From Comamonadaceae bacterium 2PF (GTDB taxonomy: Bacteria > Pseudomonadota > Gammaproteobacteria > Burkholderiales > Burkholderiaceae_C): a stretch of 64,000 bases of DNA. A program made the position numbers and the translations under genes. The stretch is from the NCBI GenBank assembly GCA_005502875.1, contig SCMV01000001.1, forward strand, positions 124,001 to 188,000, written 5' to 3'. Positions 18,663 to 27,945 of this stretch are shown here, piece by piece. How positions within the stretch are numbered: position 1 is the first letter of the stretch; the number at the start of each line of letters is the position of its first letter. Below the pieces are notes generated by a model, which did no database searches, was not told the origin of the DNA, and worked only from the letters and a program-made list of their open reading frames with translations.

Positions 18663-18944
18663 TCAAGGTTGAGCGAAGTGCTCGCTCAGCCCGAAGATGT
18701 CGATCACGTCGCGCACCGGGCGGCTGGGTTTGACCAGCTTGAACAACTTGCCCTCGTGCCCTGCGCCATTCATGGTGGCCAGCAGCAGTTGCATGCCGGC
18801 GGAATCGATTTCCTGCACGCCCGATGCGTCGAGTTCGATCACCTCGTGAGCGGCCTCGATCTGGCTCAACCAGCTCTGGCGTGTTTCGGCTGCGTGAACG
18901 ATGTTCAATTCCGGGCCAGCCTCGATGCGACAAATGGTGCTCAT
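18663..18944 (-). CDS. STAS-domain protein (anti-sigma-factor antagonist type)
   Basis: A 93-residue single STAS domain, cytosolic. The signature LDASGVQEIDSAGMQLLLATM contains Ser48, the position phosphorylated in SpoIIAA-type proteins. It lies between a CheY gene (4 bases upstream) and cheA (20 bases downstream), so it is part of the operon. No partner anti-sigma kinase or PP2C phosphatase is seen nearby. STAS proteins of this type are found in several proteobacterial chemotaxis operons, where their role is not settled; they may bind receptors or regulate output. Confidence 0.9.
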   Translation of the reverse strand: MSTICRIEAGPELNIVHAAETRQSWLSQIEAAHEVIELDASGVQEIDSAGMQLLLATMNGAGHEGKLFKLVKPSRPVRDVIDIFGLSEHFAQP

Positions 18945-18948
18945 GGCT

Positions 18949-19314
18949 TCACACCGTCAGGCGGTTGACCAGGTCAACCAGGTCAGATGGGGGGCAGGGC
19001 TTGGTGGCCCATGCGGTGGCGCCGGATTCCTTGGCCTGCTGCTTGCGCTGCGGCCGTGACTCGGTGGTGAGCATCACCACGGGCGTGAAGCGGTAGTCAC
19101 GTTTTTCGCGCATGGCCTTGAGGAAAGACAGGCCATCGAGCTTGGGCATGTCGATGTCGCAGACGATGGCCGAGATCTTGCGCCCGTCGAGCGCTTCCAG
19201 AGCGGCCATGCCATCGGCGGCTTCGATGACGGTGTAATCGGCGTGTTCAAAAGCGAACCGCATGACCTGTCGAACGGTCAAAGAGTCGTCAACCAGCATC
19301 ACGATCTTGCTCAT
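18949..19314 (-). CDS. CheY-type single-domain response regulator (operon copy 2)
   Basis: The 121-residue receiver domain has the acidic pair DD at 9-10, phospho-acceptor Asp53 (IVCDIDMP), a conserved Thr (MLTTES) and Lys near 105 (ATKPCPP). There is no output domain. Start ATG 19314 is taken, since the additional upstream codons overlap the neighbouring receiver gene and are not conserved in type. One of the two receivers probably binds the flagellar switch and the other may act as a phosphate sink, but the sequence does not say which. Confidence 0.93.
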   Translation of the reverse strand: MSKIVMLVDDSLTVRQVMRFAFEHADYTVIEAADGMAALEALDGRKISAIVCDIDMPKLDGLSFLKAMREKRDYRFTPVVMLTTESRPQRKQQAKESGATAWATKPCPPSDLVDLVNRLTV

Positions 19315-19327
19315 TGCACCCTCCCTT

Positions 19328-19693
19328 TCAGACGCACAGGCGGTTGACGGCATCCACCAGCTGCGAGGGCTGGAACGGCTTGGTGATCCAGGCTTTGGCG
19401 CCTGCGGCTTTGCCTTCGGCCTTCTTGGACTCTTGCGCTTCGGTGGTCAGCATGATCACGGGCAGGAAGCGGTGCGCCGCCGATTGCTTGAGCTCTTTGA
19501 CGAAGGTGATGCCATCCATGTTGGGCATGTTCACGTCGCACACCACGAGGTTGACCTTGTGTTCGGCGACCCGTTTGAGCGCCTCCAGGCCGTCTCCTGC
19601 CTCCACCACGGTGTAGCCAGACTTCTGCAAAGCAAGTTTGACGACGGTTCGAAAACTGCCCGAGTCGTCGACGACGAGGATGGTTTTGCTCAT
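19328..19693 (-). CDS. CheY-type single-domain response regulator (operon copy 1)
   Basis: A 121-residue receiver with DD at 9-10, Asp53 (VVCDVNMPNMDG), Thr in MLTTEA and Lys in WITKPFQPSQLVDAVN. The C-terminal PFQPSQL resembles the CheY/PilG-type alpha5 surface used for target binding. It lies 13 bases ahead of the second receiver and 16 bases after the degenerate MCP gene. The two receivers share an overall plan and may derive from duplication, but they have diverged. It is phosphorylated by CheA, by inference from operon context. Confidence 0.93.
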   Translation of the reverse strand: MSKTILVVDDSGSFRTVVKLALQKSGYTVVEAGDGLEALKRVAEHKVNLVVCDVNMPNMDGITFVKELKQSAAHRFLPVIMLTTEAQESKKAEGKAAGAKAWITKPFQPSQLVDAVNRLCV

Positions 19694-19709
19694 GTGATGT
19701 GCCCCTGGG

Positions 19710-20921
19710 TCAGAAGAATTCGACGCGGCTGCTGCGATCGACCAATTCGGTGTTGTGGTGTTGCGATCTCTGCTCGTCCATCGTGTAGCTGTCTGCCAGC
19801 TCGGCCAACCAGCGCTTGATGTCCTGCGGTGTGGGTTGCTGGCCGCTGCCGGAGAAATCGTGGAGGCGGTTGATGTCGCGATTGAGGATCTGCAGCATCT
19901 GCTCGATGCGATCCCCGAACTGGAAGCCGGTGAACACGTCTTCCATCTGGGTGGACAAGGCCTGGCTGGTTTCGAGCAGGTCAGAGCCGCCGGAGATGGA
20001 GCCCCCCAGCGACTCGAACATCGCGGTGATGGCGTGCCTGGCGCGCAGCTCCAGCTCCAGTCGAAGCTGCTCATCGTTGCTGTCCTGGATCAGGGCTTCT
20101 TGCTGCATGGTGTGGGTGGCGGCATGCAAGGGCTGCAGCAACTGGTCCATGCCATCACACATGGCGATGATGGATTCCGACACCCGGCGGATCTCTCCGG
20201 AGATCGTCTGACGGGCGGCCATCTCATCGGGCGATCCGTTGGTGCCACGCACCGCTTCGATGGACGCGTTGAACGCCACCATCCGCGTGTGCTGGGCCAA
20301 CTCGCGGGCCTCTTTGCTCCAGGTCAGCAGGCTGCCCAGCGTGTCGGCGCAGACCTTGAGTTGCGCGCGCATGGCCTCACGCTGATCGAAGGCGCGCTCC
20401 AGCGGCGCCATCAGCTCCATGAGTGCGGGCCGCTGTGCGTCCACGGCCTCGCCGATGACCCCCGCCGAGGCGCTTGGCTTGAAGTTGGCCAGGCGATCGG
20501 CCATCGTGGCCATGAGGGTCGACAGGTCGGAGAACGTCATCAACAGGCGCTCCAGGCCCTCTCTGTTGGCGTCTCGACCCAGGGTGAGTTGTTTGCTCCA
20601 CTCATCGGTCAGGCTGCGCACCAGCTGGTGCATGCCGCCCTGGCCGGTGTCTGCCGTCGAGTCGTCGTCCGGCGCGCTGACGGGTGTGCTGGCGGGTGTG
20701 AGGGTGTCGGGGCGGCGCTGAGACCAGCAAAGCCCGACCCATGCCAGCAACAGGCCCGCAGCCGACAAGGCCGTGCCGAACCAGCCACCCTGCCAGCCTC
20801 CCAACAAGGTCAAGCCGATGCCCGGCACCCAGCTCAGGGATGCGATGCCTGACTTGTGTCCAGGCTGGCGCTGTGGCGGGACCAGCCAGGTGGGCAGGTT
20901 CAGCAAGCGGTCAGGTGACAT
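19710..20921 (-). CDS. Degenerate methyl-accepting chemotaxis-like membrane protein
   Basis: About 403 residues from ATG 20921. Two closely spaced hydrophobic helices near the N-terminus form a hairpin with a very short loop, so there is almost no periplasmic sensor. A long coiled-coil cytoplasmic region follows. The hairpin tip is recognisable (RMVAFNASIEA) but lacks the canonical AGExGxGFAVVAxEV stretch. Instead it reads VRGTNGSPDEMAARQTISGEIRRVSE. Contact with CheA/CheW may therefore be altered. It heads the chemotaxis operon, 70 bases from the sigma-28-like promoter. Longer starts at 20963 and 21017 are possible but lack ribosome-binding sites. Confidence 0.75.
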   Translation of the reverse strand: MSPDRLLNLPTWLVPPQRQPGHKSGIASLSWVPGIGLTLLGGWQGGWFGTALSAAGLLLAWVGLCWSQRRPDTLTPASTPVSAPDDDSTADTGQGGMHQLVRSLTDEWSKQLTLGRDANREGLERLLMTFSDLSTLMATMADRLANFKPSASAGVIGEAVDAQRPALMELMAPLERAFDQREAMRAQLKVCADTLGSLLTWSKEARELAQHTRMVAFNASIEAVRGTNGSPDEMAARQTISGEIRRVSESIIAMCDGMDQLLQPLHAATHTMQQEALIQDSNDEQLRLELELRARHAITAMFESLGGSISGGSDLLETSQALSTQMEDVFTGFQFGDRIEQMLQILNRDINRLHDFSGSGQQPTPQDIKRWLAELADSYTMDEQRSQHHNTELVDRSSRVEFF

Positions 20922-20989
20922 GTTCCGATGGCTCCAGAAGGGGGGAGCCAGGTCGTGTCGCATGGGGCAACGCACAGGCTCTCGAACCG

Positions 20990-21016
20990 TTATCGGCTCT
21001 GCCTGCCTTTTTTTCA
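20990..21016 (-). promoter_or_regulatory. Sigma-28 (FliA)-like promoter for the chemotaxis operon
   Basis: On the minus strand the octamer GCCGATAA (20997 to 20990) matches the FliA -10 consensus exactly. Eleven bases upstream, the usual spacing, is TGAAAAAA (21016-21009), a weak match to TAAAGTTT. Transcription would start near 20980 and run into the degenerate MCP gene and the whole che operon. Confidence 0.5.
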
Positions 21017-21189
21017 TATTTTCCGCTCGCCCAAGTGTGGAAAAGCACCGCCTTGGGGTGGCATTTGGAATTGGGCCTCAACCTGGTCGACCGGGCGGTC
21101 GATACACCCACTGTTGTTTGGCCATGTCGGCCGGTGCGCGATGTCGCGCGCGCTCGGTTGTCGCACTCGAACACCCAACATGACTCACC

Positions 21190-22938
21190 ATGACGCACCT
21201 TGAACAACGGCCTTTGATGCATCGGTTCATGGCCCGGCTGTTCATGCCGGGCGCCTGGCTGCTCAACCGCATGCCCACCGCCGGCAAGTTCGGGCTGCTG
21301 GGGGCCTTGATCTGCCTGCCGCTGGCGTGGCTGGCCTGGAGCGAGGTCCATGCACAGATCAAGAGCAACGAACTGCTGGACCTGCACCGAGCACAAGTGG
21401 CGGGCCTGCCGGCCTTGTTGCGGGCGGAGCAGGCGATCCTCAAGGGCCTGGTCCTGGACGAAGCAGGGCAGCGCGATGCGCTGGCCGCTGTGCAGCAGTT
21501 CGAGCAGGCTTGGTCGCCTGCAAGCGCCATCGCGCCCATCGACGAGGTCCTGAACGAGCTCAAGAAGGCGATCCAGGCGGACCGGGGCGGGCCGATCGAA
21601 GGCCGCACCGAAGCCTTGTTGAGCTTGGTCTATGCCATGAATGCCTCTGACATGGCAGCGCACGGCAGTTCGGCCCCGGATCCGTTTTCTGCGGTGATGC
21701 TGGTGGCTTATCCTGAATTGGTGAGAGCGGCGCGCTTGCACCAGTTGGGCGTTCGCCAGCAGGACTACCCGCTTGCCATGCAGATGTACCAGCATCAGGC
21801 GCGGCTGGTCAAAGAGGCGAGGGCTCGCCAGGCTTTCGAGATGCCCGCAAGCACCACCCCCGAGCAGCTGTTGGACGGCATGGCGAAAAGACAAGCCGAC
21901 ATGGCCGCGTCATTGCAGGCCGAGATCGACGACATGGTGGCCGCCAACCGCATTCGCCTGTGGACCCACGCCCTGGCTTTGGGCGCACTCTTGGTCGCGG
22001 TGCTGTACATGGCAGGGGCGCTGCAGCACACCACCATGCGGCGCATGGCCACCCTGCAGCGGATGGTGGCCGCCATGGAGCAGGCCGACTTCAGCAACCG
22101 GCTTCGCGTGGACGGTCACGACGAAGTGGCCGACATGCTCTCGAGCATGAATGGCTCGTTCGACCGGCTCAGCGAGCTGATCCGTGTCGTCCAGGACGGG
22201 GCATCGGCCGTGCAGTTCGCGACCGAGCAGCTGGCCTCGGGCAACACCGACCTGTCCGATCGCAACCGCCGCACCATCGGCGGGCTGCAGGACGTGGTGG
22301 CTTCGGTGGCACGCTACGCCACGCAGCTGCAGGCTTGCGGCTCAGAGGTCGAGCGCATGGCCGAAACCGTGCAGAAGCTGCGCATGGACTCGGCCAACTC
22401 GCGCAAGCAGATGAGCCGCTTGCAAGAGCGCATGGACGCCCTGCGCAACCACAGCCAGGACATCAGCCAGATCGTCAGCCTGATCGACGCCATCGCCTTT
22501 CGCACCAATGTGCTGGCGCTCAACGCCTCGATCGAGGCCAGCAAGGCCGGGGAGGCGGGCAGGGGCTTTGCGGTGGTGGCTCAGGAGGTTCGCTCCCTGG
22601 CCATGCGCAGCGCCGACTCCTCGCGCAAGATCGCCGACATCGTGCGTCGATCGACCGAAGACATCGACCTGGGGGCCGCCATGGCCGAGGAGGCCGGCCG
22701 CGTCATCATGGGCTCGGAGGGCCACATCGACGACGTGCACCAGGCCATCACCGGGGTGGCCAAGCTGACGCGCGAGGGCGAGGACGAGTCCAAGGTCATC
22801 CTGTCGGAGATCCGCACGCTCTCGGACGTGACCGAGCGCAACACCGACCTCGTCAACCAGTTGGCCAACGCCAGCCGCGCCCTGCAGAACCAGGGCAGCA
22901 CCCTGACCGACAAGGTCAACCAGTTCCAGCTGGGTTGA
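21190..22938 (+). CDS. Transmembrane methyl-accepting chemotaxis protein with altered tip
   Basis: The 582-residue receptor has TM1 at about 33-50 and TM2 near 257-280. Between them is a ~200-residue helical periplasmic domain of unrecognised type. HAMP follows ([25 protein letters not shown]), then the signalling domain. At the tip the usual IAFQTN is IAFRTN, and ALNAAxEAARAGE is [13 protein letters not shown], so a conserved Gln is replaced by Arg at the kinase-contact site. The rest ([18 protein letters not shown]) is normal. It is divergent from the che operon and may share its regulation; a weak GTCGATAC lies at 21098. Confidence 0.9.
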   Translation: MTHLEQRPLMHRFMARLFMPGAWLLNRMPTAGKFGLLGALICLPLAWLAWSEVHAQIKSNELLDLHRAQVAGLPALLRAEQAILKGLVLDEAGQRDALAAVQQFEQAWSPASAIAPIDEVLNELKKAIQADRGGPIEGRTEALLSLVYAMNASDMAAHGSSAPDPFSAVMLVAYPELVRAARLHQLGVRQQDYPLAMQMYQHQARLVKEARARQAFEMPASTTPEQLLDGMAKRQADMAASLQAEIDDMVAANRIRLWTHALALGALLVAVLYMAGALQHTTMRRMATLQRMVAAMEQADFSNRLRVDGHDEVADMLSSMNGSFDRLSELIRVVQDGASAVQFATEQLASGNTDLSDRNRRTIGGLQDVVASVARYATQLQACGSEVERMAETVQKLRMDSANSRKQMSRLQERMDALRNHSQDISQIVSLIDAIAFRTNVLALNASIEASKAGEAGRGFAVVAQEVRSLAMRSADSSRKIADIVRRSTEDIDLGAAMAEEAGRVIMGSEGHIDDVHQAITGVAKLTREGEDESKVILSEIRTLSDVTERNTDLVNQLANASRALQNQGSTLTDKVNQFQLG

Positions 22939-22972
22939 TGCCCCCGTGCGGGCGGCGCCAGGCGCAGGGGCC

Positions 22973-22978
22973 TAAAAT
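22973..22978 (+). promoter_or_regulatory. Probable -10 element of the metH promoter
   Basis: TAAAAT lies seven bases before ATG 22985. This spacing would put the transcript start at or next to the ATG, giving a leaderless or nearly leaderless message. No convincing -35 hexamer is seen at 16-18 bases upstream, so the call rests on the -10 alone. Confidence 0.35.
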
Positions 22979-22984
22979 CGCGGG

Positions 22985-24085
22985 ATGAACACGCCCGTCC
23001 GTCCGTCCGCTGCCACCCCACCCGTGGAACGCCGCCCCTACACCCGTGCCGCGCAGCTTCCCGAGATCATGCGCCAGCGCATCGTGGTGCTCGACGGCGC
23101 CATGGGCACCATGATCCAGCGCTACAAGCTGACCGAGGCCGACTACCGGGGCGCGCGTTTTGCCGAGCATGGCAAAGACCTCAAGGGCAACAACGAGCTG
23201 CTGCAGCTGACCAAGCCCGAGGTGATCCGCGAGATCCACGAGCAGTACCTGGCTGCGGGCGCAGACATCATCGAGACCAACACCTTCGGTGCCACCACCG
23301 TCGCACAAGACGACTACGAGCTGCCCGAGCTGGCCATCGAGATGAACCTGGTGGCCGCGCGCATGGCCCGCGAGGCCTGTGACAAGTACAGCACGCCTGA
23401 CAAGCCGCGCTTCGCGGCGGGCGCCATCGGCCCCACGCCAAAGACGGCCAGCATCAGCCCCGACGTGAACGACCCGGGTGCGCGCAACGTCGACTTCGAC
23501 ACCCTGCGCCAGGCCTACTACGAGCAGGCCAAGGCCCTGATGGACGGCGGCTGCGACGTCTTCCTGGTCGAGACCATCTTCGACACGCTCAACGCCAAGG
23601 CGGCCATCTTCGCCATCGACGAGCTGTTCGAGGACACGGGCGAGCGCCTGCCCATCATCATCTCGGGCACGGTGACGGACGCCTCAGGCCGCATCCTGTC
23701 GGGTCAGACGGTGAGCGCCTTCTGGCACTCGGTGCGCCACGCCCACCCGCTGGCCATCGGCCTGAACTGCGCGCTGGGCGCCACGCTGATGCGCCCTTAC
23801 GTGGAAGAGCTGGCCAAGATCGCCGGCGACACCTTCATCAGCTGCTACCCCAACGCGGGCCTGCCCAACCCGATGAGCGACACCGGCTTCGACGAGACAC
23901 CCGAGATCACGGGGGCGCTGGTCGAAGAGTTTGCCAAGTCCGGCTTCTTGAACATCGCCGGTGGCTGCTGCGGCACCACGCCCGATCACATCGCCGAGAT
24001 CGCCCGCCGCGTGGGCAGCTGGAAACCGCGATGCCTGCACGATGGCCAGGCCACGGGCTTCTTCAGCCAGCTCTCACGCGCGTGA
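22985..24085 (+). CDS. metH: Homocysteine S-methyltransferase module of methionine synthase (split MetH, N-terminal half)
   Basis: The 366-residue protein is equivalent to the first domain of cobalamin-dependent MetH. It binds zinc and homocysteine and accepts the methyl group from methylcobalamin. [10 protein letters not shown] near the N-terminus, the first zinc Cys in GLNCALGA and the last two in GGCCGTTP are all present. The folate, cobalamin and reactivation domains are missing. In many Burkholderiales MetH is encoded by two genes, with the second half downstream on the same strand. Here the next gene is a chemoreceptor on the opposite strand, overlapping by 12 bases, so the second half must be elsewhere. 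Without a partner it could also be a stand-alone BHMT-type enzyme. Confidence 0.88.
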   Translation: MNTPVRPSAATPPVERRPYTRAAQLPEIMRQRIVVLDGAMGTMIQRYKLTEADYRGARFAEHGKDLKGNNELLQLTKPEVIREIHEQYLAAGADIIETNTFGATTVAQDDYELPELAIEMNLVAARMAREACDKYSTPDKPRFAAGAIGPTPKTASISPDVNDPGARNVDFDTLRQAYYEQAKALMDGGCDVFLVETIFDTLNAKAAIFAIDELFEDTGERLPIIISGTVTDASGRILSGQTVSAFWHSVRHAHPLAIGLNCALGATLMRPYVEELAKIAGDTFISCYPNAGLPNPMSDTGFDETPEITGALVEEFAKSGFLNIAGGCCGTTPDHIAEIARRVGSWKPRCLHDGQATGFFSQLSRA

Positions 24086-25636
24086 GCCGCTGACCTTGAA
24101 TTGGTCCACCACCTGAGCCAGTTCCTGGGCCTGCACCTTCAGCGACTCGGCTGCGGCTGCGCTTTGCTCCACCAGCGCGGCGTTCTGCTGAGTGCCTTGA
24201 TCCAGCACGGACACAGCTTGGTTCACTTGCTTGATGCCGTCGTTCTGTTCCGAGGCGGCATTGCTGATGGCCTGGATCAGGTCTGACACCTTCTCGACTT
24301 TGTCGACGATGTCGCTCATCGCCGTCCCGGCATCACCCACCAGGGCCGCGCCATTGCCCACACGGGTCACGCTGTCGCTGATCAGGTTGCGGATCTGTTT
24401 GGCGGCTTCGCTGCTGCGTTGAGCCAGGTTGCGAACCTCGGCGGCCACCACCGCAAAGCCTTTGCCCTGCTCTCCGGCGCGTGCCGCTTCCACGGCTGCA
24501 TTCAACGCGAGGATGTTGGTCTGAAAAGCGATGCCATCGATGGTGCCGATGATCTCCGAGATCCGTTTGGAGCTCTCGGTGATGTCATTCATGGTGGCAA
24601 CCACTTGTCCCACCAGGACGCCGCCGTGACGCGCCGATTCGCTCGCCTCGACAGCGATGGCGCTCACGTCCGTCGCGGTCTGAGCGCTGTTTTGCACGCT
24701 GGCCGTCATCTGTTCCATGGCGGCAGCCGTTTGCTGAAGGCTCGATGACTGAGCTTCGGTTCGACGAGACAAGTCATTGTTGCCGGAGGCGATCTCGGCA
24801 CTGCTGCTGCGGATGCGGTCGCTGCCACTGCGCACCCGAGTGACCATGTCAGACAAACCACTGCGCATGGCGTCCAACGAGTTGAGCAAGTGACCGATTT
24901 CGTCGTTGCGCTGCGATTGGATGCTTTGGGACAGGTCGCCCTCGGCCACGGCACGGGCCAGGCGAGCGGCATCGTTCAGCGGCTCGGTGATGGTGCGGGG
25001 CAACGACCAGGCGAGGTACCCCGATACCCCCACCGCCGCCAATGAAATGACCGCCAGCAACGCTGCATCGGTTTGAGCTTGGGTGTCGGACTTCGCAACC
25101 GAGTCCCTGGAGCGGCTGCGGCTCAGCGCGCCCAAGGCGTTGATGGTCTCGTCGAGTCGAGCCAGCAGCGGCATGCACTCCTGGTTCATGCGTGCCGTTG
25201 CTTCGCCGATCTGGCCCTTGGCAGCTGTCTCGACGATGGCAAGCGCAACGGCGCCGTACTGCTGTTCAATGTCAGCCAACTCTGCGAGCAGGCGAGTCTC
25301 CTGCGCAGACGGCTGGTCTTGCTGGTTCAACTGCGCCAGTTTGCGATGGGCCTCTTGCACCTGTGCATGGGCTTTCACGGCTGCTTGCTGGGCTTTGGCG
25401 CGATCTTGTGGGCTCGCCGCGAGCACCATGTTTCGCGCGGCGATGGCGCGTGTGCCCGATGCAGAGTGGATGTCGTCAACCAGGGTGGTCTTGGCCTCCA
25501 CGATCTGCACGTGGCGCTCGAAGGTTTGGTGCGTTTGCCGCAGCAGCCACAGCGACGTCAGCGCCACGGCGAGCATGGCGATGGCCAGCAGCGCGAAACC
25601 GCCCACCAGGCGAGCTTTGACGGAGAGTTGGGTCAT
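24074..25636 (-). CDS. Transmembrane methyl-accepting chemotaxis protein
   Basis: A 520-residue receptor with TM1 at about 10-32 and TM2 near 190-212, flanking a four-helix-bundle periplasmic domain of ~155 residues (4HB_MCP type, judging by length and helicity). HAMP ([18 protein letters not shown]) leads into a complete signalling domain with [23 protein letters not shown]. The C-terminus ends at GSRA, with no CheR-binding pentapeptide. ATG 25636 is the only reasonable start before TM1. Its 3' end overlaps the metH end by 12 bases on the other strand. The ligand is unknown. Confidence 0.95.
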   Translation of the reverse strand: MTQLSVKARLVGGFALLAIAMLAVALTSLWLLRQTHQTFERHVQIVEAKTTLVDDIHSASGTRAIAARNMVLAASPQDRAKAQQAAVKAHAQVQEAHRKLAQLNQQDQPSAQETRLLAELADIEQQYGAVALAIVETAAKGQIGEATARMNQECMPLLARLDETINALGALSRSRSRDSVAKSDTQAQTDAALLAVISLAAVGVSGYLAWSLPRTITEPLNDAARLARAVAEGDLSQSIQSQRNDEIGHLLNSLDAMRSGLSDMVTRVRSGSDRIRSSSAEIASGNNDLSRRTEAQSSSLQQTAAAMEQMTASVQNSAQTATDVSAIAVEASESARHGGVLVGQVVATMNDITESSKRISEIIGTIDGIAFQTNILALNAAVEAARAGEQGKGFAVVAAEVRNLAQRSSEAAKQIRNLISDSVTRVGNGAALVGDAGTAMSDIVDKVEKVSDLIQAISNAASEQNDGIKQVNQAVSVLDQGTQQNAALVEQSAAAAESLKVQAQELAQVVDQFKVSGSRA

Positions 25637-25690
25637 GGTGTTGTTCTGAATACTTGGCTGGTTGCTTGGCCTGTGCGGGCGGTGTCGGCT

Positions 25691-26038
25691 TCAGTTTTCG
25701 GATGACCACGGCAGTGGTGTTTTCGGACGCGCTGCCTTGGACTTGTGGCGCAAAACGGAGTCAAAGCCGGGTCGGCCACCTGCGCTGATGCTGTTGAGCA
25801 GGCCCGCGACATCGGGCTCGGCCATGGATTGCAGTTCCGGGCGCATGCGCTTGACCACCACCGCGAGGTGTGCGGGGTTGACGAACTGGTGGGTGGCGTG
25901 AACCAGCAGGAGCGCAGCGTAGAGGTCAGGCACGCGCGTGCAGATCAGCTCGATGCGGCGCACCACGTCCGCAGGCCTGATAAGGCTGCCCGGGAGCAGC
26001 CAGTCAACTTCGGGGTCGGTTGCGGTGATGTTCGCCAT
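25691..26038 (-). CDS. Small uncharacterised protein
   Basis: About 115 residues from ATG 26038; GTG 26086 would add 16 residues. No family recognised. The middle reads as amphipathic helices (VVRRIELICTRVPDLYAALLLVHATHQFV), seen in parts, and the C-terminus is basic (RHKSKAARPKTP). It is cytosolic, with no signal or membrane helix. It lies 54 bases upstream of the MCP gene on the same strand and may be co-transcribed with it. Neither start has a good ribosome-binding site, so the call is moderate. Confidence 0.5.
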   Translation of the reverse strand: MANITATDPEVDWLLPGSLIRPADVVRRIELICTRVPDLYAALLLVHATHQFVNPAHLAVVVKRMRPELQSMAEPDVAGLLNSISAGGRPGFDSVLRHKSKAARPKTPLPWSSEN

Positions 26039-26267
26039 GCAGGGAGCCCAGGGTGAGGGTGGCGCCTGGCAACCCTCCTCGGCCACCGATGGAGGGTAAT
26101 TTCAGACATGCATGGGGTTTTCGGTCGAAGGATCAGCGCCCTGAACAGCCTGCGTTTAAAAGCACCTGAGCACTGCGTGAACATGTCACGCCATGGCGAC
26201 CCACAGCGGGCTCAAACCGATGTGTCCTTGACGTGAATCAAGGGCAATGGTGAGTGAAAGGGGCCTC

Positions 26268-26701
26268 TCAGGCGTAAGGGTCCTCGAAACCCAGCGCCGC
26301 CAGGATCTCGCGCTCCCGCGCTTCCATGGCCTCGGCTTCCTTCTTCTTCATGTGGTCCCAGCCCTGTGCGTGCAGGGTGCCGTGCACCAGCATGTGCGCG
26401 TAATGCGCTTCCAGGCTCTTGCCCTGCTCGGCGGCTTCCTGCTCGATCACGGGCGCGCAGATGATCAGGTCGGCCATCACCACCGGCTCTTGCGCGTAGT
26501 CGAAGGTCAGCACGTTGGTGGCGTAGTCCTTCTTGCGGAAATCGCGGTTCAGGGCCTGGCCCTCCTCGGCATCGACCAGGCGCACGGCGATCTCGGCATC
26601 GGCCTCGAGCGAGGCCTTGATCCAGCGCGCCACCTTGTGGCGGGGCAGGGTGTCTTTGTGGCGTTTGTCGGCGAACTGCAGGCTCAAAGAGAGGGTGGGC
26701 T

Positions 26702-26705
<4 letters not shown>
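26268..26705 (-). CDS. ybeY: Endoribonuclease YbeY
   Basis: The 145-residue metalloprotein has the invariant zinc motif [11 protein letters not shown] (His108, His112, His118). YbeY is a single-strand endoribonuclease that matures the 3' end of 16S rRNA and takes part in ribosome quality control. [10 protein letters not shown] is also characteristic. Its start overlaps the phoH stop by four bases (ATGA), the usual phoH-ybeY arrangement. Size matches the family. Confidence 0.97.
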
Positions 26706-27823
<1,118 letters not shown>

Positions 27824-27945
27824 GGGTGGGGCAGATCCGATCAGAAAAGCAGGCAAATTGTCGCTTCTCCGGGTGCCGCCCGTGTGACTTCTCTTGCGAA
27901 AATGACCGATCTTTGGGTTCGTGCCTCCTGGCGCGCCCTGGGCTT

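Noticed and set aside
22939-22984. Possible cobalamin riboswitch upstream of metH
   Set aside because: Only 46 bases separate the genes, and the -10 lies seven bases from the ATG, so there is no room for the fold.
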